Part shown: positions 16,072 through 27,448 of the stretch, piece after piece | Layout of the letters: every line of letters begins with the position of its first letter | Position numbering within the stretch: position 1 is the stretch's first letter | Program-made: the position numbers and the translations under genes | DNA from: Xenorhabdus bovienii | GTDB lineage: Bacteria; Pseudomonadota; Gammaproteobacteria; Enterobacterales; Enterobacteriaceae | Direction: 5' to 3' | Length of the DNA stretch: 64,000 nucleotides | Assembly: GCF_024721015.1 (NCBI RefSeq) | Contig: NZ_JANAIF010000005.1 | Location: forward strand, 48,765 to 112,764 | Notes under the pieces: model-generated | The model's input: only the letters and a program-made list of their open reading frames with translations | What the model was told of the DNA's origin: nothing | Databases searched by the model: none

Positions 16072-16383
16072 AATGACAATCCTTAAAAATTTTTGTTCTC
16101 AGCACGATTCATTGTACTGGTAAAAATCGCGCTAATCTTTTCTGTTTGAGTTCGTTATATTTGTTCCAATTTTTCATACTTTTTTCCATATCCTCTCTCA
16201 ATTTCGCCAATAACTCACGACGTATCATCGCAAATTTGTATAAAATTGACACATCAAGTGGTGTATAAATTAATTAATAATCAATATTCCACTCTGACTT
16301 AATTAGCGGTTATAGTGATAGCAATGGTATTGAGACATTGTGGAACACTATTGCCGAACACTGAAGTTAATAAAGGGGTTGCC
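16072..16383. other. Divergent region between zapE and zapG
   Basis: About 310 AT-rich bases that must hold the promoters for both genes. I see no stable hairpin, known operator or small gene. Confidence 0.5.
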
Positions 16384-16788
16384 ATGACTTGGGAATATGC
16401 ACTGATTGGGTTAGTTATTGGTTTTATCGTTGGCGCACTGGCTGTCCGCTTTGGCAGTTCAAAACTGCGTCAGCAAAATGCAGCACAGGCCGAACTGGAG
16501 AAGAATCGGGCAGAGTTGGAAGAATATCGTAAGGAGCTGGTCAGCCATTTTGCCCACAGTGCTGAATTACTTGATAATATGGCACGCGATTATCGCCAAC
16601 TGTATCAGCACATGGCCAAAAGTTCCAACGAACTGATGCCAAACATGCCAATACAGGATAATCCCTTCAATTATCGCCTGACTGAATCTGAAGCCGATAA
16701 AAGTAAAGTCACCGCCAATATGCCTCCACGGGACTATTCTGAGGGTGCATCCGGCCTATTCCGCCCAATTCAAGATAAAAAACAGTAA
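16384..16788 (+). CDS. zapG: Cell division protein ZapG (YhcB)
   Basis: A 134-residue inner-membrane protein (DUF1043). A single N-terminal helix at about residues 5-23 with the glycine pattern GLVIGFIVGALAVRFG is followed by a coiled coil (about 28-70) and a flexible tail ending near the conserved MPPRDYSEGASGLFR. YhcB interacts with both divisome and elongasome proteins, and its loss causes shape and envelope defects. ATG at 16384 with AAAGGGG upstream gives MTWEYALIGL, identical to the E. coli start; the 23 extra in-frame codons upstream are not conserved. Confidence 0.93.
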   Translation: MTWEYALIGLVIGFIVGALAVRFGSSKLRQQNAAQAELEKNRAELEEYRKELVSHFAHSAELLDNMARDYRQLYQHMAKSSNELMPNMPIQDNPFNYRLTESEADKSKVTANMPPRDYSEGASGLFRPIQDKKQ

Positions 16789-16796
16789 ATTCTCCG

Positions 16797-16823
16797 GCCG
16801 TGGTAACCTGTTGATACCACGGC
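16797..16823 (+). terminator. Hairpin after zapG
   Basis: A 9-bp perfect stem (GCCGTGGTA at 16797-16805 with TACCACGGC at 16815-16823) starts eight bases after the zapG stop. The T tract after it is poor, so this is a weak terminator or an RNA-stabilising hairpin. Confidence 0.55.
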
Positions 16824-17076
16824 TCATTGGCTTTATTGACATTAAAGAGTTTTGTTTTTTAATTTTAATTCACGTAAATACCTGTAAAGAAACACGGCAA
16901 AACGACATTGTTAGTGAACTTTGCTGAATAATTGAGAGTCATAACAGCATCGAAACAATTATGCTTAAAACCTATCCCAATAAGCGTAATTCCCAAGGAA
17001 AATGAAATTTCCTGACAGGATAGGTCTTTTAAGTACGATTTCCCTTTCTGGCTTAGGTATTAAGAGAACGTATTCA

Positions 17077-18459
17077 ATGAAAAGAAAAAACACATTGCTC
17101 AGCGCACTTGCGATCAGTATTGGATTATCTTTAGCTTCAGTTCCAGTGGTAGGTAACGCAGCTTTACCTGCCGCAGTGGCTTCTCAGGAATTACCGAGCC
17201 TCGCACCAATGCTGGAAAAAGTTCTTCCTTCCGTAGTGACTGTGCATGTCTCGGGCACAGAAGTTCAAAATCAGCAGCAGCTTCAGTTACCAGAAGACTT
17301 TCAATTTTTCTTTGGGCCAGGTTTTCCTCCACAGGAGCAAAGAAGCCGTCCATTCAAAGGATTAGGCTCTGGGGTTATTATCAATGCCAATAAAGGGTAT
17401 GTGCTGACCAATAGCCATGTTATCGAGAAAGCCAATAAAATCCGGGTTCAATTAAACGATGGCCGTGAATATTCCGCAAAACTCATCGGGCGTGACCTAC
17501 AGACTGACATCGCACTTTTACAGCTGCAAGATGCCAAGAACCTGACAGCCATTAAATTCGCCGATTCTGATCAACTGCGTGTAGGGGATTATTCCGTCGC
17601 CATCGGCAACCCATTCGGGCTGGGGCAGACCGTAACATCGGGGATCATCTCTGCCCTTGGCCGCAGTGGCCTGAATCTGGAAGGTTTGGAAAACTTCATC
17701 CAGACCGATGCCTCTATCAACCGAGGTAACTCAGGTGGAGCATTGATCAACCTGAAAGGGGAATTGATCGGCATTAACACTGCGATCCTCGCTCCCGGCG
17801 GCGGTAACATCGGCATTGGTTTTGCCATCCCAAGTAACATGGCCAGCAACCTTGCAGACCAGCTCATTGCCCACGGTGAAGTCAAGCGCGGCCTACTCGG
17901 TATCAAGGGAACCGAGATGACAGCAGATGTCGCCAAGGCACTCAACGTTGATGCTCAACAAGGTGCATTCGTCAGCGAAGTCATTCCTAAATCGGCTGCG
18001 GCTAAAGCTGACATCAAGCCAGGGGATATACTGGTCTCCGTTGACGGCAAAAAAATCACCAGCTTCGCTGAATTGCGTGCGAAGGTTGGTACAACCGCTC
18101 CCGGTAAAGCAATCAAAATTGGCCTTCTGCGTAAAGGGAGGCCAATGGAAGTGACCGTAACACTAGAAAATAATGTAACTCAAGAAACCAAGGCTGAAAA
18201 CTTGAGCGTTGCCCTGCAAGGTGCAATTCTGAGCAACAGCACAGTGAAAAACACACAAGGTGTGAAAGTAGATAAAATTACCCAGAATTCACCTGCCGCA
18301 ATGTCTGGCTTACAGAATGATGATTTGATTATAGGAGCCAATAACGAGCGAATTCGGAATATCAGCGAGCTGCGTAAACTGCTTGAGACAAAACCACCTG
18401 TTATTGCCCTGAACATTTTACGTGGTGATGATAATATCTACTTGTTACTGCGTAATTAA
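17077..18459 (+). CDS. degQ: Periplasmic serine endoprotease DegQ (HtrA family)
   Basis: A 460-residue HtrA protease. The signal peptide (to about residue 28, GNA-AL) exports it to the periplasm. The trypsin-like domain has His114 in TNSHVIEKA, Asp144 in TDIALLQL and Ser219 in NRGNSGGAL, followed by two PDZ domains at about residues 275-360 and 380-455. It degrades or chaperones misfolded envelope proteins. ATG at 17077 gives MKRKNTLLSALA; an in-frame ATG at 17002 would add 25 residues before the signal peptide and is unlikely. In this group a single DegP/DegQ-like protein may do both jobs, so the degP/degQ name rests on its position next to degS. Confidence 0.93.
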   Translation: MKRKNTLLSALAISIGLSLASVPVVGNAALPAAVASQELPSLAPMLEKVLPSVVTVHVSGTEVQNQQQLQLPEDFQFFFGPGFPPQEQRSRPFKGLGSGVIINANKGYVLTNSHVIEKANKIRVQLNDGREYSAKLIGRDLQTDIALLQLQDAKNLTAIKFADSDQLRVGDYSVAIGNPFGLGQTVTSGIISALGRSGLNLEGLENFIQTDASINRGNSGGALINLKGELIGINTAILAPGGGNIGIGFAIPSNMASNLADQLIAHGEVKRGLLGIKGTEMTADVAKALNVDAQQGAFVSEVIPKSAAAKADIKPGDILVSVDGKKITSFAELRAKVGTTAPGKAIKIGLLRKGRPMEVTVTLENNVTQETKAENLSVALQGAILSNSTVKNTQGVKVDKITQNSPAAMSGLQNDDLIIGANNERIRNISELRKLLETKPPVIALNILRGDDNIYLLLRN

Positions 18460-18470
18460 TCAATTGAAGA

Positions 18471-18487
18471 TAAAAAACGCGATCTAG
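18471..18487. repeat. 17-base exact intergenic repeat, copy 2
   Basis: TAAAAAACGCGATCTAG occurs here after degQ and at 5245-5261 before gltB. Both copies are intergenic and read in the same orientation. Confidence 0.7.
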
Positions 18488-18496
18488 TATTACTGA

Positions 18497-18520
18497 CAGA
18501 CACAGCATAAGCTGTGTCTG
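18497..18520 (+). terminator. Hairpin between degQ and degS
   Basis: A perfect 10-bp stem (CAGACACAGC with GCTGTGTCTG) and tetraloop ATAA. No T run follows, so it may attenuate rather than fully separate degQ and degS. Confidence 0.6.
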
Positions 18521-18569
18521 CTCGCTTCTATGCTATGCTTCTTTCACTTATTTATTACTGAATAATGCC

Positions 18570-19628
18570 ATGCTGATCAAGTTATTGCGCTCCATATCGA
18601 TAGGACTACTCATTGCTGCAATCTTATTGGTTACCATACCTTCACTACGCCCCAATGGGTTAAAACATCTCCTGAGTGACAATAGTCGCAACGGCAAACC
18701 ATACAGTTTCAATCAAGGAGTTCGTCGAGCGGCTCCCGCTGTTGTCAATATCTACAGCAGTAATCTGGGTAGTTTTTCTCATGAAGGCCGGGAACTTCGC
18801 CCCTTGGGTTCTGGCGTCATCATGAATGAACAGGGCTATATCCTCACTAACAAACATGTCATCAATAAAGCCGACTCTATTATTGTTGCATTACAAGATG
18901 GTCGATTCTATGAGGCGCTGCTGGCCGGCTCGGATGCTCCAACCGATCTGGCTGTCTTAAAGGTCAATGGTAAAAATCTCCCCGTGATCCCGATCAATCA
19001 CAATCGAGTTGCCCATGTAGGAGATATCGTGCTGGCAATCGGCAATCCTTACAATTTAGGGCAAACCATCACTCAAGGTATTATCAGTGCGACAGGGCGT
19101 GTTAGCCTCAGCCCTACACGCCGCCAGAATTTTCTGCAAACAGATGCTTCAATTAATCAGGGAAGCTCCGGCGGTGCACTGGTCAATACGCTGGGGGAAT
19201 TAGTCGGGATCAATACGCTGACGTTTGATAAGTCAGAATTTGGTGTCACACCTGAAGGCTTGGGGTTTGCCATTCCCACTGAGCTTGCCACGAAAATCAT
19301 GCATAAACTCATCCGCGATGGGCGGGTCATCAGGGGATATATTGGTATCACAGTCCAAGATTTGCCCCGTATTCGCTCGTCAGACAGCAATATCAACCAA
19401 ATGCCGGGGTTGCGGGTTTTTGAAGTTGCACCGAGAAGCCCGGCTCAAAAAGTGGGGATCAAAGTAGGAGATATCATTACTAATTTCAATCACCAACCCG
19501 CGATTTCTCCGGCAGAGACGATGGATCAAGTCACTGATATCCGCCCTGGCAGTATGGTTCCCATCACCGTGCTGCGTGATGGGCAATCCCTCACCTTCAA
19601 GGTTATGGTTGAAGAATTTGACGGCTGA
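18570..19628 (+). CDS. degS: Site-1 anti-sigma-E protease DegS
   Basis: A 352-residue inner-membrane HtrA protease. The N-terminal helix (about residues 5-24) anchors it facing the periplasm. The triad is His96 (TNKHVIN), Asp126 (TDLAVLKV) and Ser200 (NQGSSGGAL), followed by one PDZ domain (about 255-345) that senses C termini of unfolded outer-membrane proteins. It makes the first cut in RseA and so turns on sigma E. Length matches E. coli (355). The stop is followed by a shared hairpin and then the convergent murA, whereas in E. coli the next genes are mdh and argR. Confidence 0.95.
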   Translation: MLIKLLRSISIGLLIAAILLVTIPSLRPNGLKHLLSDNSRNGKPYSFNQGVRRAAPAVVNIYSSNLGSFSHEGRELRPLGSGVIMNEQGYILTNKHVINKADSIIVALQDGRFYEALLAGSDAPTDLAVLKVNGKNLPVIPINHNRVAHVGDIVLAIGNPYNLGQTITQGIISATGRVSLSPTRRQNFLQTDASINQGSSGGALVNTLGELVGINTLTFDKSEFGVTPEGLGFAIPTELATKIMHKLIRDGRVIRGYIGITVQDLPRIRSSDSNINQMPGLRVFEVAPRSPAQKVGIKVGDIITNFNHQPAISPAETMDQVTDIRPGSMVPITVLRDGQSLTFKVMVEEFDG

Positions 19629-19708
19629 AGAATTTAGCATTTAACGCCTGTAGCAGCTTGCAAGATGAAGAGTATAGCCGACAACTCCGCTGCTTTTTGC
19701 TTATTAAA

Positions 19709-19733
19709 TCCTTCGCCCAGTTCGGGCGAAGGA
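19709..19733. terminator. Hairpin shared by degS and murA
   Basis: A 10-bp perfect stem (TCCTTCGCCC at 19709-19718 with GGGCGAAGGA at 19724-19733) sits between the two convergent genes and can terminate both, although T tracts are short. Confidence 0.65.
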
Positions 19734-19748
19734 TGATATGAGTTCAGT

Positions 19749-21319
<1,571 letters not shown>

Positions 21320-21392
21320 AATTTGCTCACACTCGTCGTTAAAAATAATAATAGTCACCTATCCTAATGGAATCCAGACGACTCTTAAACCA

Positions 21393-21430
21393 AGAAAAAC
21401 GCCCTTGTAAGAGGATGACTTACAAGGGCG
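21393..21430 (-). terminator. Terminator after mlaB
   Basis: On the minus strand an 11-bp or longer stem (21400-21411 with 21419-21430) is followed by TTTTTC. This is a strong rho-independent terminator ending the mlaFEDCB operon before ibaG. Confidence 0.88.
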
Positions 21431-21450
21431 ATGATTATGGGAAAAGGGAA

Positions 21451-21786
21451 TTACATGTCAGGCGTGTTAGCATCAAAGAGACTTTTCAGGCCATAAAGTG
21501 CTATCAATGTCTCCAAGCGTTCACTTATGCCAGAAAAGGTTAACAGTTTGCCACGTTGCTGCATGTCTCCTTTTAAGCGGACAAACAACGCCAGCCCCGT
21601 GGAATCCACATGCTCAAGCCGAGAAACATCAATATTTTTGATCTCAGCCAGAACGCTGTCTTTTTGCTGCCAAAGCGGAAGTAAACTGTCACGATCCAGT
21701 GTACCGTGAAGAAATAATGTACTTCCTGTTTGTTCCCAACTTATCTTTCCGTCATCAGACGTTTGGCTTATTTCCCGGTTTTCCAT
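21451..21786 (-). CDS. mlaB: Phospholipid transport protein MlaB (STAS domain)
   Basis: A 111-residue cytoplasmic STAS-domain protein that binds MlaF and is needed for assembly and activity of the MlaFEDB transporter. The conserved loop HVDSTGLALFVRLKG is present near residues 60-74. It is slightly longer than E. coli MlaB (97) at the N terminus. It starts one base after mlaC ends, last in the mla operon. Confidence 0.92.
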   Translation of the reverse strand: MENREISQTSDDGKISWEQTGSTLFLHGTLDRDSLLPLWQQKDSVLAEIKNIDVSRLEHVDSTGLALFVRLKGDMQQRGKLLTFSGISERLETLIALYGLKSLFDANTPDM

Positions 21787-21787
21787 G

Positions 21788-22417
21788 TCACTTTTTCTTT
21801 TCTAAAGTGATTGGCGTTTTCGCGCTGATTTTCAACTGTTCTGTCAGAGCATCAATCCCTTTCTGCCGCAGGATATCTGCCCATTCATTCTGCTTGGTCG
21901 TGATCATGCTTACGCCTTCCGCAATCATGTCATAAGCCTGCCAGTAACCTGTCTTGCTATTTTTACGCCACTGGAAATCCAAGCGAACAGGCGGCTGACC
22001 ATTTTCATCAGTAATAGTGACCCGGATAGCCGCTATCGTCTTGCCCTCCAATGGCTGTTCTGGCGCAATCTGGTAGTTCTGGCCATGATACATCGCCAGA
22101 GCCTGACCATATGCCTGCTCTAAATAAGATTCAAACGCCTTGAAATAGGCTTCGCGCTGTTCAGGCGTCGCCTGCCCGTAGTAAGTTCCAAGAACCAGTG
22201 CCCCTGCATATTTTACCTGCACATAAGGCAACAGTTCTTCACGCACAATTTGACGCAGAACTTCTGGGTTTGCCTGAACTTGAGGCTGATCATTCTTCAA
22301 ACGGGTGAAGGTTTTTTCTGCTGCATCTTTCATCAATGCGTAAGGGTTGGTTTGATCAACTGCGCTGGCCAATGGTGCAACCACCAGCAGCGCAACCATA
22401 AGTAATCGCTTAAACAT
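21788..22417 (-). CDS. mlaC: Periplasmic phospholipid shuttle MlaC
   Basis: A 209-residue protein with a Sec signal peptide (cleavage likely after ASA at residue 19). The mature protein is an MlaC/Tgt2 fold that carries phospholipid between the outer-membrane MlaA-porin complex and MlaFEDB. Conserved blocks include [18 protein letters not shown] and [11 protein letters not shown]. It is the fourth gene of mlaFEDCB. Confidence 0.95.
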   Translation of the reverse strand: MFKRLLMVALLVVAPLASAVDQTNPYALMKDAAEKTFTRLKNDQPQVQANPEVLRQIVREELLPYVQVKYAGALVLGTYYGQATPEQREAYFKAFESYLEQAYGQALAMYHGQNYQIAPEQPLEGKTIAAIRVTITDENGQPPVRLDFQWRKNSKTGYWQAYDMIAEGVSMITTKQNEWADILRQKGIDALTEQLKISAKTPITLEKKK

Positions 22418-22450
22418 AAATGCTATCTCTCCTAAGCCGTGGATTGCAGA

Positions 22451-22963
22451 TTAATGTGCCGGTGCCGGAGCTGAATCAGATTTTGCCTGACCACCGTCAC
22501 CGCTTTTATATAAGAACTGACCGATCAAATCTTCAAGCACCATTGCAGATTTGGTGTCCTCAATACGATCTCCCCCTTTCAACATGGATACCCCCATATC
22601 AGGGTCATAAAAACCCACATTCATTGCAACATATTGCTCGCCCAATAGCCCTGATGTCCGAATAGAAAGCGAGCTGGTACTTGGAATATTGTCGTACTGA
22701 GTGAAAAGATCCAGTTCAACCTGTGGAGTATAGGTTTTGCGATCCAGCCAGATTCGCTCTACACGACCAATCACAACCCCACCAATTTTTACGGGTGAAC
22801 GCACTTTCAGTCCACCAATATTGTCAAATGCAGCAGATACGCGATAGGTTGTCTGGCTACCAAATGACCGAACATCAGCTACTTTCAAACATAAAAAGAC
22901 GATTGCAACCAGTGCAATCAAGACAAAACATCCAACCCAAATTTCATTTTTCTTGTTTTGCAT
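22451..22963 (-). CDS. mlaD: Phospholipid transport MCE protein MlaD
   Basis: A 170-residue inner-membrane protein with one N-terminal helix (about 8-27) and an MCE domain (about 35-115) that forms a hexameric ring with a central pore for lipid. The motif FDNIGGLKVRSPVKIGGVVIGRV is at the start of the MCE domain. The C-terminal tail is shorter than in E. coli (183 residues) and ends SAPAPAH. ATG at 22963 gives MQNKKNEIWVG, matching E. coli; a TTG at 22978 would add five residues overlapping mlaE. It overlaps or abuts the mlaE end. Confidence 0.94.
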   Translation of the reverse strand: MQNKKNEIWVGCFVLIALVAIVFLCLKVADVRSFGSQTTYRVSAAFDNIGGLKVRSPVKIGGVVIGRVERIWLDRKTYTPQVELDLFTQYDNIPSTSSLSIRTSGLLGEQYVAMNVGFYDPDMGVSMLKGGDRIEDTKSAMVLEDLIGQFLYKSGDGGQAKSDSAPAPAH

Positions 22964-22967
22964 CGAC

Positions 22968-23756
22968 TTAGTTCCCAAACATCAGTGCTGTCAGCACAAA
23001 ATCCAAACCCAATACTGCCAACGACGCATGAACTACTGTGCGCGTCGTCGCCCTGCTGATCCCTTCTGATGTTGGGATAGCATCATAACCATTGAACAGT
23101 GCAATCCATGTGACCGTAATGGCAAAAGCTACGCTCTTAAGAAAACAGTTGAGCAAGTCTTTTTGCCAATCCACCGCCGATTGCATCGAAGACCAGAAAA
23201 AACCAGCATCAATGCCTTTCCAATCCACCCCCACTATCGCGCCTCCGATGATTCCAACGGCGACAAAGATCAGCGAGAGTAAAGGCATACTGATAAAACC
23301 AGCCCAAAAACGCGGAGCAATTACCCGACGCAGCGGATCAATCGCCATCATTTCCAAGCTGGAAATTTGCTCCGTGGCTTTCATCAAACCAATTTCTGCG
23401 GTCAAAGCTGAACCCGCCCGACCAGCAAACAACAGCGCCGTAACGACTGGCCCTAATTCACGCAGCAGTGACAGAGCCACCATCATGCCCAGGCTACCCT
23501 CAGCACTGAATGTCGTTAAAACCAGATAGCCCTGTAAACTCAGAACCATACCGATAAACAAGCCGGAAACCACGATGATCAGCAGTGACTGAACACCGAC
23601 GCTATACAGCTGCTGACATAATAATTTCCATTGTTTGGCGGGTTCTGGCTTACCAATGATTGCACTGAAAAGCATAAAGCCAGCACGGCCGAATGAGGCC
23701 GCAACCTCGATCGCACGTTTGCCCAGCGCAGCCAGTGCCCGTGTTAACATCAACAT
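22968..23756 (-). CDS. mlaE: Phospholipid ABC transporter permease MlaE
   Basis: A 262-residue permease with five or six membrane helices, almost identical in layout to E. coli MlaE (260). The strongly conserved region [35 protein letters not shown] is split across the middle of the protein at about residues 89-120. It forms the membrane core of MlaFEDB and contacts MlaF through the coupling helix near EQISSLEMM. It lies four bases after mlaF. Confidence 0.96.
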   Translation of the reverse strand: MLMLTRALAALGKRAIEVAASFGRAGFMLFSAIIGKPEPAKQWKLLCQQLYSVGVQSLLIIVVSGLFIGMVLSLQGYLVLTTFSAEGSLGMMVALSLLRELGPVVTALLFAGRAGSALTAEIGLMKATEQISSLEMMAIDPLRRVIAPRFWAGFISMPLLSLIFVAVGIIGGAIVGVDWKGIDAGFFWSSMQSAVDWQKDLLNCFLKSVAFAITVTWIALFNGYDAIPTSEGISRATTRTVVHASLAVLGLDFVLTALMFGN

Positions 23757-23760
23757 TCCA

Positions 23761-24564
23761 TTATCCTAATAACTCAGTTTTGTAATCCCCCGCAGGGAAA
23801 CGGAAAGGCACCGGCCCATCAGCAATGCCATCAAGGAATTGCCGTACCCGATGATCCTGATTCATTCTTAACTGCTCCGGTGTACCTTCTGCAATGACCG
23901 TCTTCTCAGCCACAATGTAAGCATAATCAGCAATACTCAATACTTCAGGTACATCGTGAGAAACCACAACACAGGTGACACCGAGCGCATGGTTAAGCTC
24001 ATCAATTAATTTGACGAGAATGCCCATCGTGATAGGGTCCTGACCAACAAAAGGTTCATCGAACATAATGAGATCGGGATCGAGTGCTATCGCCCTCGCC
24101 AATGCAGCCCGTCTAGCCATGCCGCCAGACAATTCCGATGGCATCAAGTGCGCAGCCCCACGCAGCCCGACAGCCTCCAGTTTCATCATCACCGTGGTGT
24201 GAATCAACGCTTCGGGCAATTGGGTATGCTCACGCAAAGGAAAGGCGACATTGTCAAAGACATTCAGATCCGTAAACAGCGCACCTGACTGAAATAACAT
24301 GCTCATTTTCTTACGGGCAGCATAGAGGCGTTGGCGGGACAATGCCGGAATATTATCGCCATCAAACCAGATCTCGCCGCGTTCAGGGCGGATCTGCCCA
24401 CCAATCAGGCGCAGCAAGGTGGTTTTCCCTATGCCTGAAGGCCCCATGATGGCAGTCACTTTTCCTTTTGGAACGGTCAGATTAATATCAGAAAAAATCG
24501 GGCGTTGACCACGAGTGAAATACATGCCGCAGATCTCAATAAGATTTGCTGTTTGTTGACTCAT
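23761..24564 (-). CDS. mlaF: Phospholipid ABC transporter ATPase MlaF
   Basis: A 267-residue ABC ATPase. Walker A is GPSGIGKTT (about residue 41), the signature motif is [14 protein letters not shown] and Walker B is DLIMFDEPF. It powers the Mla system that keeps outer-leaflet lipid asymmetry by moving phospholipid between the membranes. It is the first gene of mlaFEDCB and is divergent from yrbG across about 230 bases, whereas in E. coli the order is the same. Confidence 0.96.
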   Translation of the reverse strand: MSQQTANLIEICGMYFTRGQRPIFSDINLTVPKGKVTAIMGPSGIGKTTLLRLIGGQIRPERGEIWFDGDNIPALSRQRLYAARKKMSMLFQSGALFTDLNVFDNVAFPLREHTQLPEALIHTTVMMKLEAVGLRGAAHLMPSELSGGMARRAALARAIALDPDLIMFDEPFVGQDPITMGILVKLIDELNHALGVTCVVVSHDVPEVLSIADYAYIVAEKTVIAEGTPEQLRMNQDHRVRQFLDGIADGPVPFRFPAGDYKTELLG

Positions 24565-24795
24565 TATTTGATAGCCCCTAACCGTTAATAAAACTTGTTT
24601 CTTACTGTTTTTAAATAATCAGTCATGCATACTACAAAAAAATTGCCAAATTTGCGTTAGCAAAGTTATGACAAATTTTACTTTTTACCGCTTGACCGTC
24701 AGAATATATAAGTCTAGCTGAATAAACATTTCATGTTTAAAAATCAACCATTATTAGCATTATGTTCGGAATAAATTTTATTTAAGGAACACCCC

Positions 24796-25773
24796 ATGTT
24801 TCTGTCTATTGCCCTGCTCATTACCGGGTTGATTTTACTGGTGTATGGCTCTGATAGATTAGTATATGGTGCTGCGGTTTTTGCCCGCTCACTGAAAATA
24901 CCCCCCTATATCGTCGGCTTGACAATAATGGGAATCGGCACTTCACTGCCAGAATTGATGGTGTCTATCACAGCAGCTCAAGATGGGCTACCGAACATGG
25001 CTATAGGCAATGCCATTGGTTCCAATATTACCAATCTGCTACTGATTACTGGCGCTGCGTCACTCATTCGACCGATCACGGTGAAATCAGATATCCTGCG
25101 GCGGGAGTTGCCGCTGATGTTGCTGATTACTGCATTTGTAGGCTATATTCTGGCCGGCAGCTACCTGAGCCGCCTGGACGGTATCGTCCTGTTACTTACC
25201 GCCTTGTTCTTTATCGCCCTAATGATCAAAATGACAATAGTTTCCCAAGATGATGGCCTAGACAGCTATACGCAGGAACGAGATGCAGAATTACCCATCG
25301 AAGGCAACAAAGGCATCGCACTTCTCTGGGTTGTTTTAGGATTGATTATCCTCCCCATTTCTACCCGCATGGTGATTGACAATGCAGCTGTGGTTGCACG
25401 TATTTATGGCATCAGTGAACTGGTTATTGGCCTGACAATTCTGGCGGTAGGAACCAGCCTGCCTGAACTTGCCACTTCGATTGCGGCGGCCATTAAAGGC
25501 GAGAATGACATGGCGATGGGCAATATCATCGGCTCAAATGTTTTCAACATCACCCTCGTATTGGGTATCCCCGGTATACTCTCACCCAGCGTCATTTCAC
25601 CTCAGGCCTTTTCCCGGGACTTCTGGGTCATGATGGCTGCCAGTGTGTTATTCACGATATTCTGTCTGGGGAGAAAGCATCGATTGAACCGATTAAACGG
25701 CGTCCTGTTACTGGGCTGTTTTATCGCTTATTTTGTCGTACTTTTTGTTTCTAATTATTACGGTACTGATTAA
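24796..25773 (+). CDS. yrbG: Calcium/sodium antiporter family protein YrbG
   Basis: A 325-residue membrane protein of the CaCA family with about ten helices in two inverted repeats. Each repeat has the ion-binding signature: GIGTSLPELMVS near residue 47 and AVGTSLPELATS near residue 220, each with a following GNAIGSN or GNIIGSN motif. Activity as a Ca2+/Na+ exchanger is inferred from the family. AAGGA lies before the ATG. The stop is followed directly by the kdsD region. Confidence 0.93.
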   Translation: MFLSIALLITGLILLVYGSDRLVYGAAVFARSLKIPPYIVGLTIMGIGTSLPELMVSITAAQDGLPNMAIGNAIGSNITNLLLITGAASLIRPITVKSDILRRELPLMLLITAFVGYILAGSYLSRLDGIVLLLTALFFIALMIKMTIVSQDDGLDSYTQERDAELPIEGNKGIALLWVVLGLIILPISTRMVIDNAAVVARIYGISELVIGLTILAVGTSLPELATSIAAAIKGENDMAMGNIIGSNVFNITLVLGIPGILSPSVISPQAFSRDFWVMMAASVLFTIFCLGRKHRLNRLNGVLLLGCFIAYFVVLFVSNYYGTD

Positions 25774-25797
25774 TTGCCGATGACGTGGGAAGTAAAA

Positions 25798-26766
25798 ATG
25801 TCTAAGATCGATTTTCAACAAACAGGTAAAAAAGTATTACAGGTCGAACTCGACGGATTGGCAGAACTGGAACAATATATTAATGAAGATTTCAGCCGGG
25901 CCTGTGAGTTGATGTTTAGTTGTGAAGGAAAAGTTATTGTCATGGGGATGGGCAAATCCGGTCATATTGGACGAAAAATTGCCGCCACATTTGCCAGTAC
26001 GGGTACTCCCTCTTTCTTTGTTCACCCCGGTGAAGCCAGCCACGGCGATCTCGGTATGGTGACATCAAAAGACATCGTGCTGACAATCTCCAATTCCGGT
26101 GAATCCAATGAAATCCTTTCTCTGATCCCCGTCCTCAAACGGCAAAAAGTTCCGCTTATCTGTATGACAAACAACCCAAACAGTAGCATGGGGAAAGCTG
26201 CCGATATCCATCTGTGCATCAAAACGCCACAGGAAGCCTGCCCGCTTGGGCTGGCGCCCACCACCAGCACGACGGCGACACTTGTCATGGGGGATGCTCT
26301 GGCCGTTGCGCTCTTACAGGCCCGTGGTTTTACCGCTGAAGATTTTGCCCTTTCCCATCCGGGCGGCACACTGGGACGCAAACTTCTGTTACTGACCAGT
26401 GATTTAATGACCACCGACGATGATATTCCCCGTGTTCCTTATACCGCGACACTACGTGAGGCCTTGGTTGAAATCACCCGTAAGAAACTGGGAATGACCG
26501 TCATCTGCGATGACGATATGCAGATCAAAGGGATTTTCACTGACGGGGATTTGCGCCGTGTTTTCGATATGGGAACCGATTTAAACCATGCAAACATCTC
26601 TGATGTTATGACTGCCGGCGGTGTCCGCATCAAGCCCCATACACTGGCCGTTGATGCCCTGAACCTGATGCAGTCACGCCACATCACTTCCCTGCTGGTC
26701 ACTGACGGTGAAAAATTGCTCGGCGTACTGCATATGCATGACCTCTTGCAGGCGGGTGTAGTATAA
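25798..26766 (+). CDS. kdsD: Arabinose-5-phosphate isomerase KdsD
   Basis: A 322-residue enzyme that converts ribulose-5-phosphate into arabinose-5-phosphate, the first step of Kdo synthesis for LPS. It has a SIS domain (about residues 30-170, motifs GMGKSGHIGRKIAATF and SNSGESNEI) and two CBS domains (about 205-265 and 275-320). I chose ATG at 25798 because GGGAAG lies just upstream; ATG at 25780 or TTG at 25774 are possible and would make it nearer the E. coli length of 328. It heads the kdsD-kdsC-lptCAB group. Confidence 0.94.
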   Translation: MSKIDFQQTGKKVLQVELDGLAELEQYINEDFSRACELMFSCEGKVIVMGMGKSGHIGRKIAATFASTGTPSFFVHPGEASHGDLGMVTSKDIVLTISNSGESNEILSLIPVLKRQKVPLICMTNNPNSSMGKAADIHLCIKTPQEACPLGLAPTTSTTATLVMGDALAVALLQARGFTAEDFALSHPGGTLGRKLLLLTSDLMTTDDDIPRVPYTATLREALVEITRKKLGMTVICDDDMQIKGIFTDGDLRRVFDMGTDLNHANISDVMTAGGVRIKPHTLAVDALNLMQSRHITSLLVTDGEKLLGVLHMHDLLQAGVV

Positions 26767-26865
26767 GGTCCGTATATACCCAACAGAGAAAGATGAAGGG
26801 TTAGAGTATGAAAGCACAGGCAATGGTATAAGCAGCTGTGGTATAAACCTTAAGAGAATTCCTGA

Positions 26866-27429
26866 ATGAGTCAAAAAACGTATCTGGACACCTGTTATGG
26901 CCCGGTCAACGAAGAAATTATCGAAAAAGCCAGTAAAATCCGTCTACTGATTTGTGATGTTGATGGTGTGATGTCAGATGGCCTGATATATATGGGCAAT
27001 CAGGGTGAGGAACTGAAAGCCTTTAACGTTCGTGATGGTTACGGCATCCGTTGTCTGATTACCTCAGGCATTGAAGTCGCCATCATTACTGGCCGTAACG
27101 CTAAGTTGCTGGAAGATCGCGCAGAAACACTGGGTATTACACATCTTTACCAAGGACAGAGCGATAAGGTTTTGGCGTATAAGGAACTGTTAGATAAACT
27201 AACGTTACAGCCAGAACAGGTCGCTTATATTGGTGATGATCTTATCGACTGGCCTGTGATGGCACAAGTTGGGTTATCGGCTGCGGTTTCTGATGCCCAT
27301 CCACTGCTGCTGCCAAGGGCGGATTATGTGACTCGGATTGCAGGTGGCCGTGGTGCAGTCAGGGAGCTTTGTGATTTGGTACTTTTCGCTCAGAATAAGC
27401 TGGAAGATGCCAAAGGGTTATCAATATAA
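26866..27429 (+). CDS. kdsC: 3-deoxy-manno-octulosonate-8-phosphatase KdsC
   Basis: A 187-residue HAD-family phosphatase that releases Kdo from Kdo-8-phosphate. The HAD motif I is ICDVDGVMSDG with nucleophile Asp31 and acid/base Asp33; motif II is ITGRNA and motif IV is GDDLIDWPVM. It lacks a cap domain, as usual for this tetrameric enzyme. Length matches E. coli (188). It is followed within 20 bases by lptC. Confidence 0.96.
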   Translation: MSQKTYLDTCYGPVNEEIIEKASKIRLLICDVDGVMSDGLIYMGNQGEELKAFNVRDGYGIRCLITSGIEVAIITGRNAKLLEDRAETLGITHLYQGQSDKVLAYKELLDKLTLQPEQVAYIGDDLIDWPVMAQVGLSAAVSDAHPLLLPRADYVTRIAGGRGAVRELCDLVLFAQNKLEDAKGLSI

Positions 27430-27448
27430 GACTAAAATTGAAAAGAGA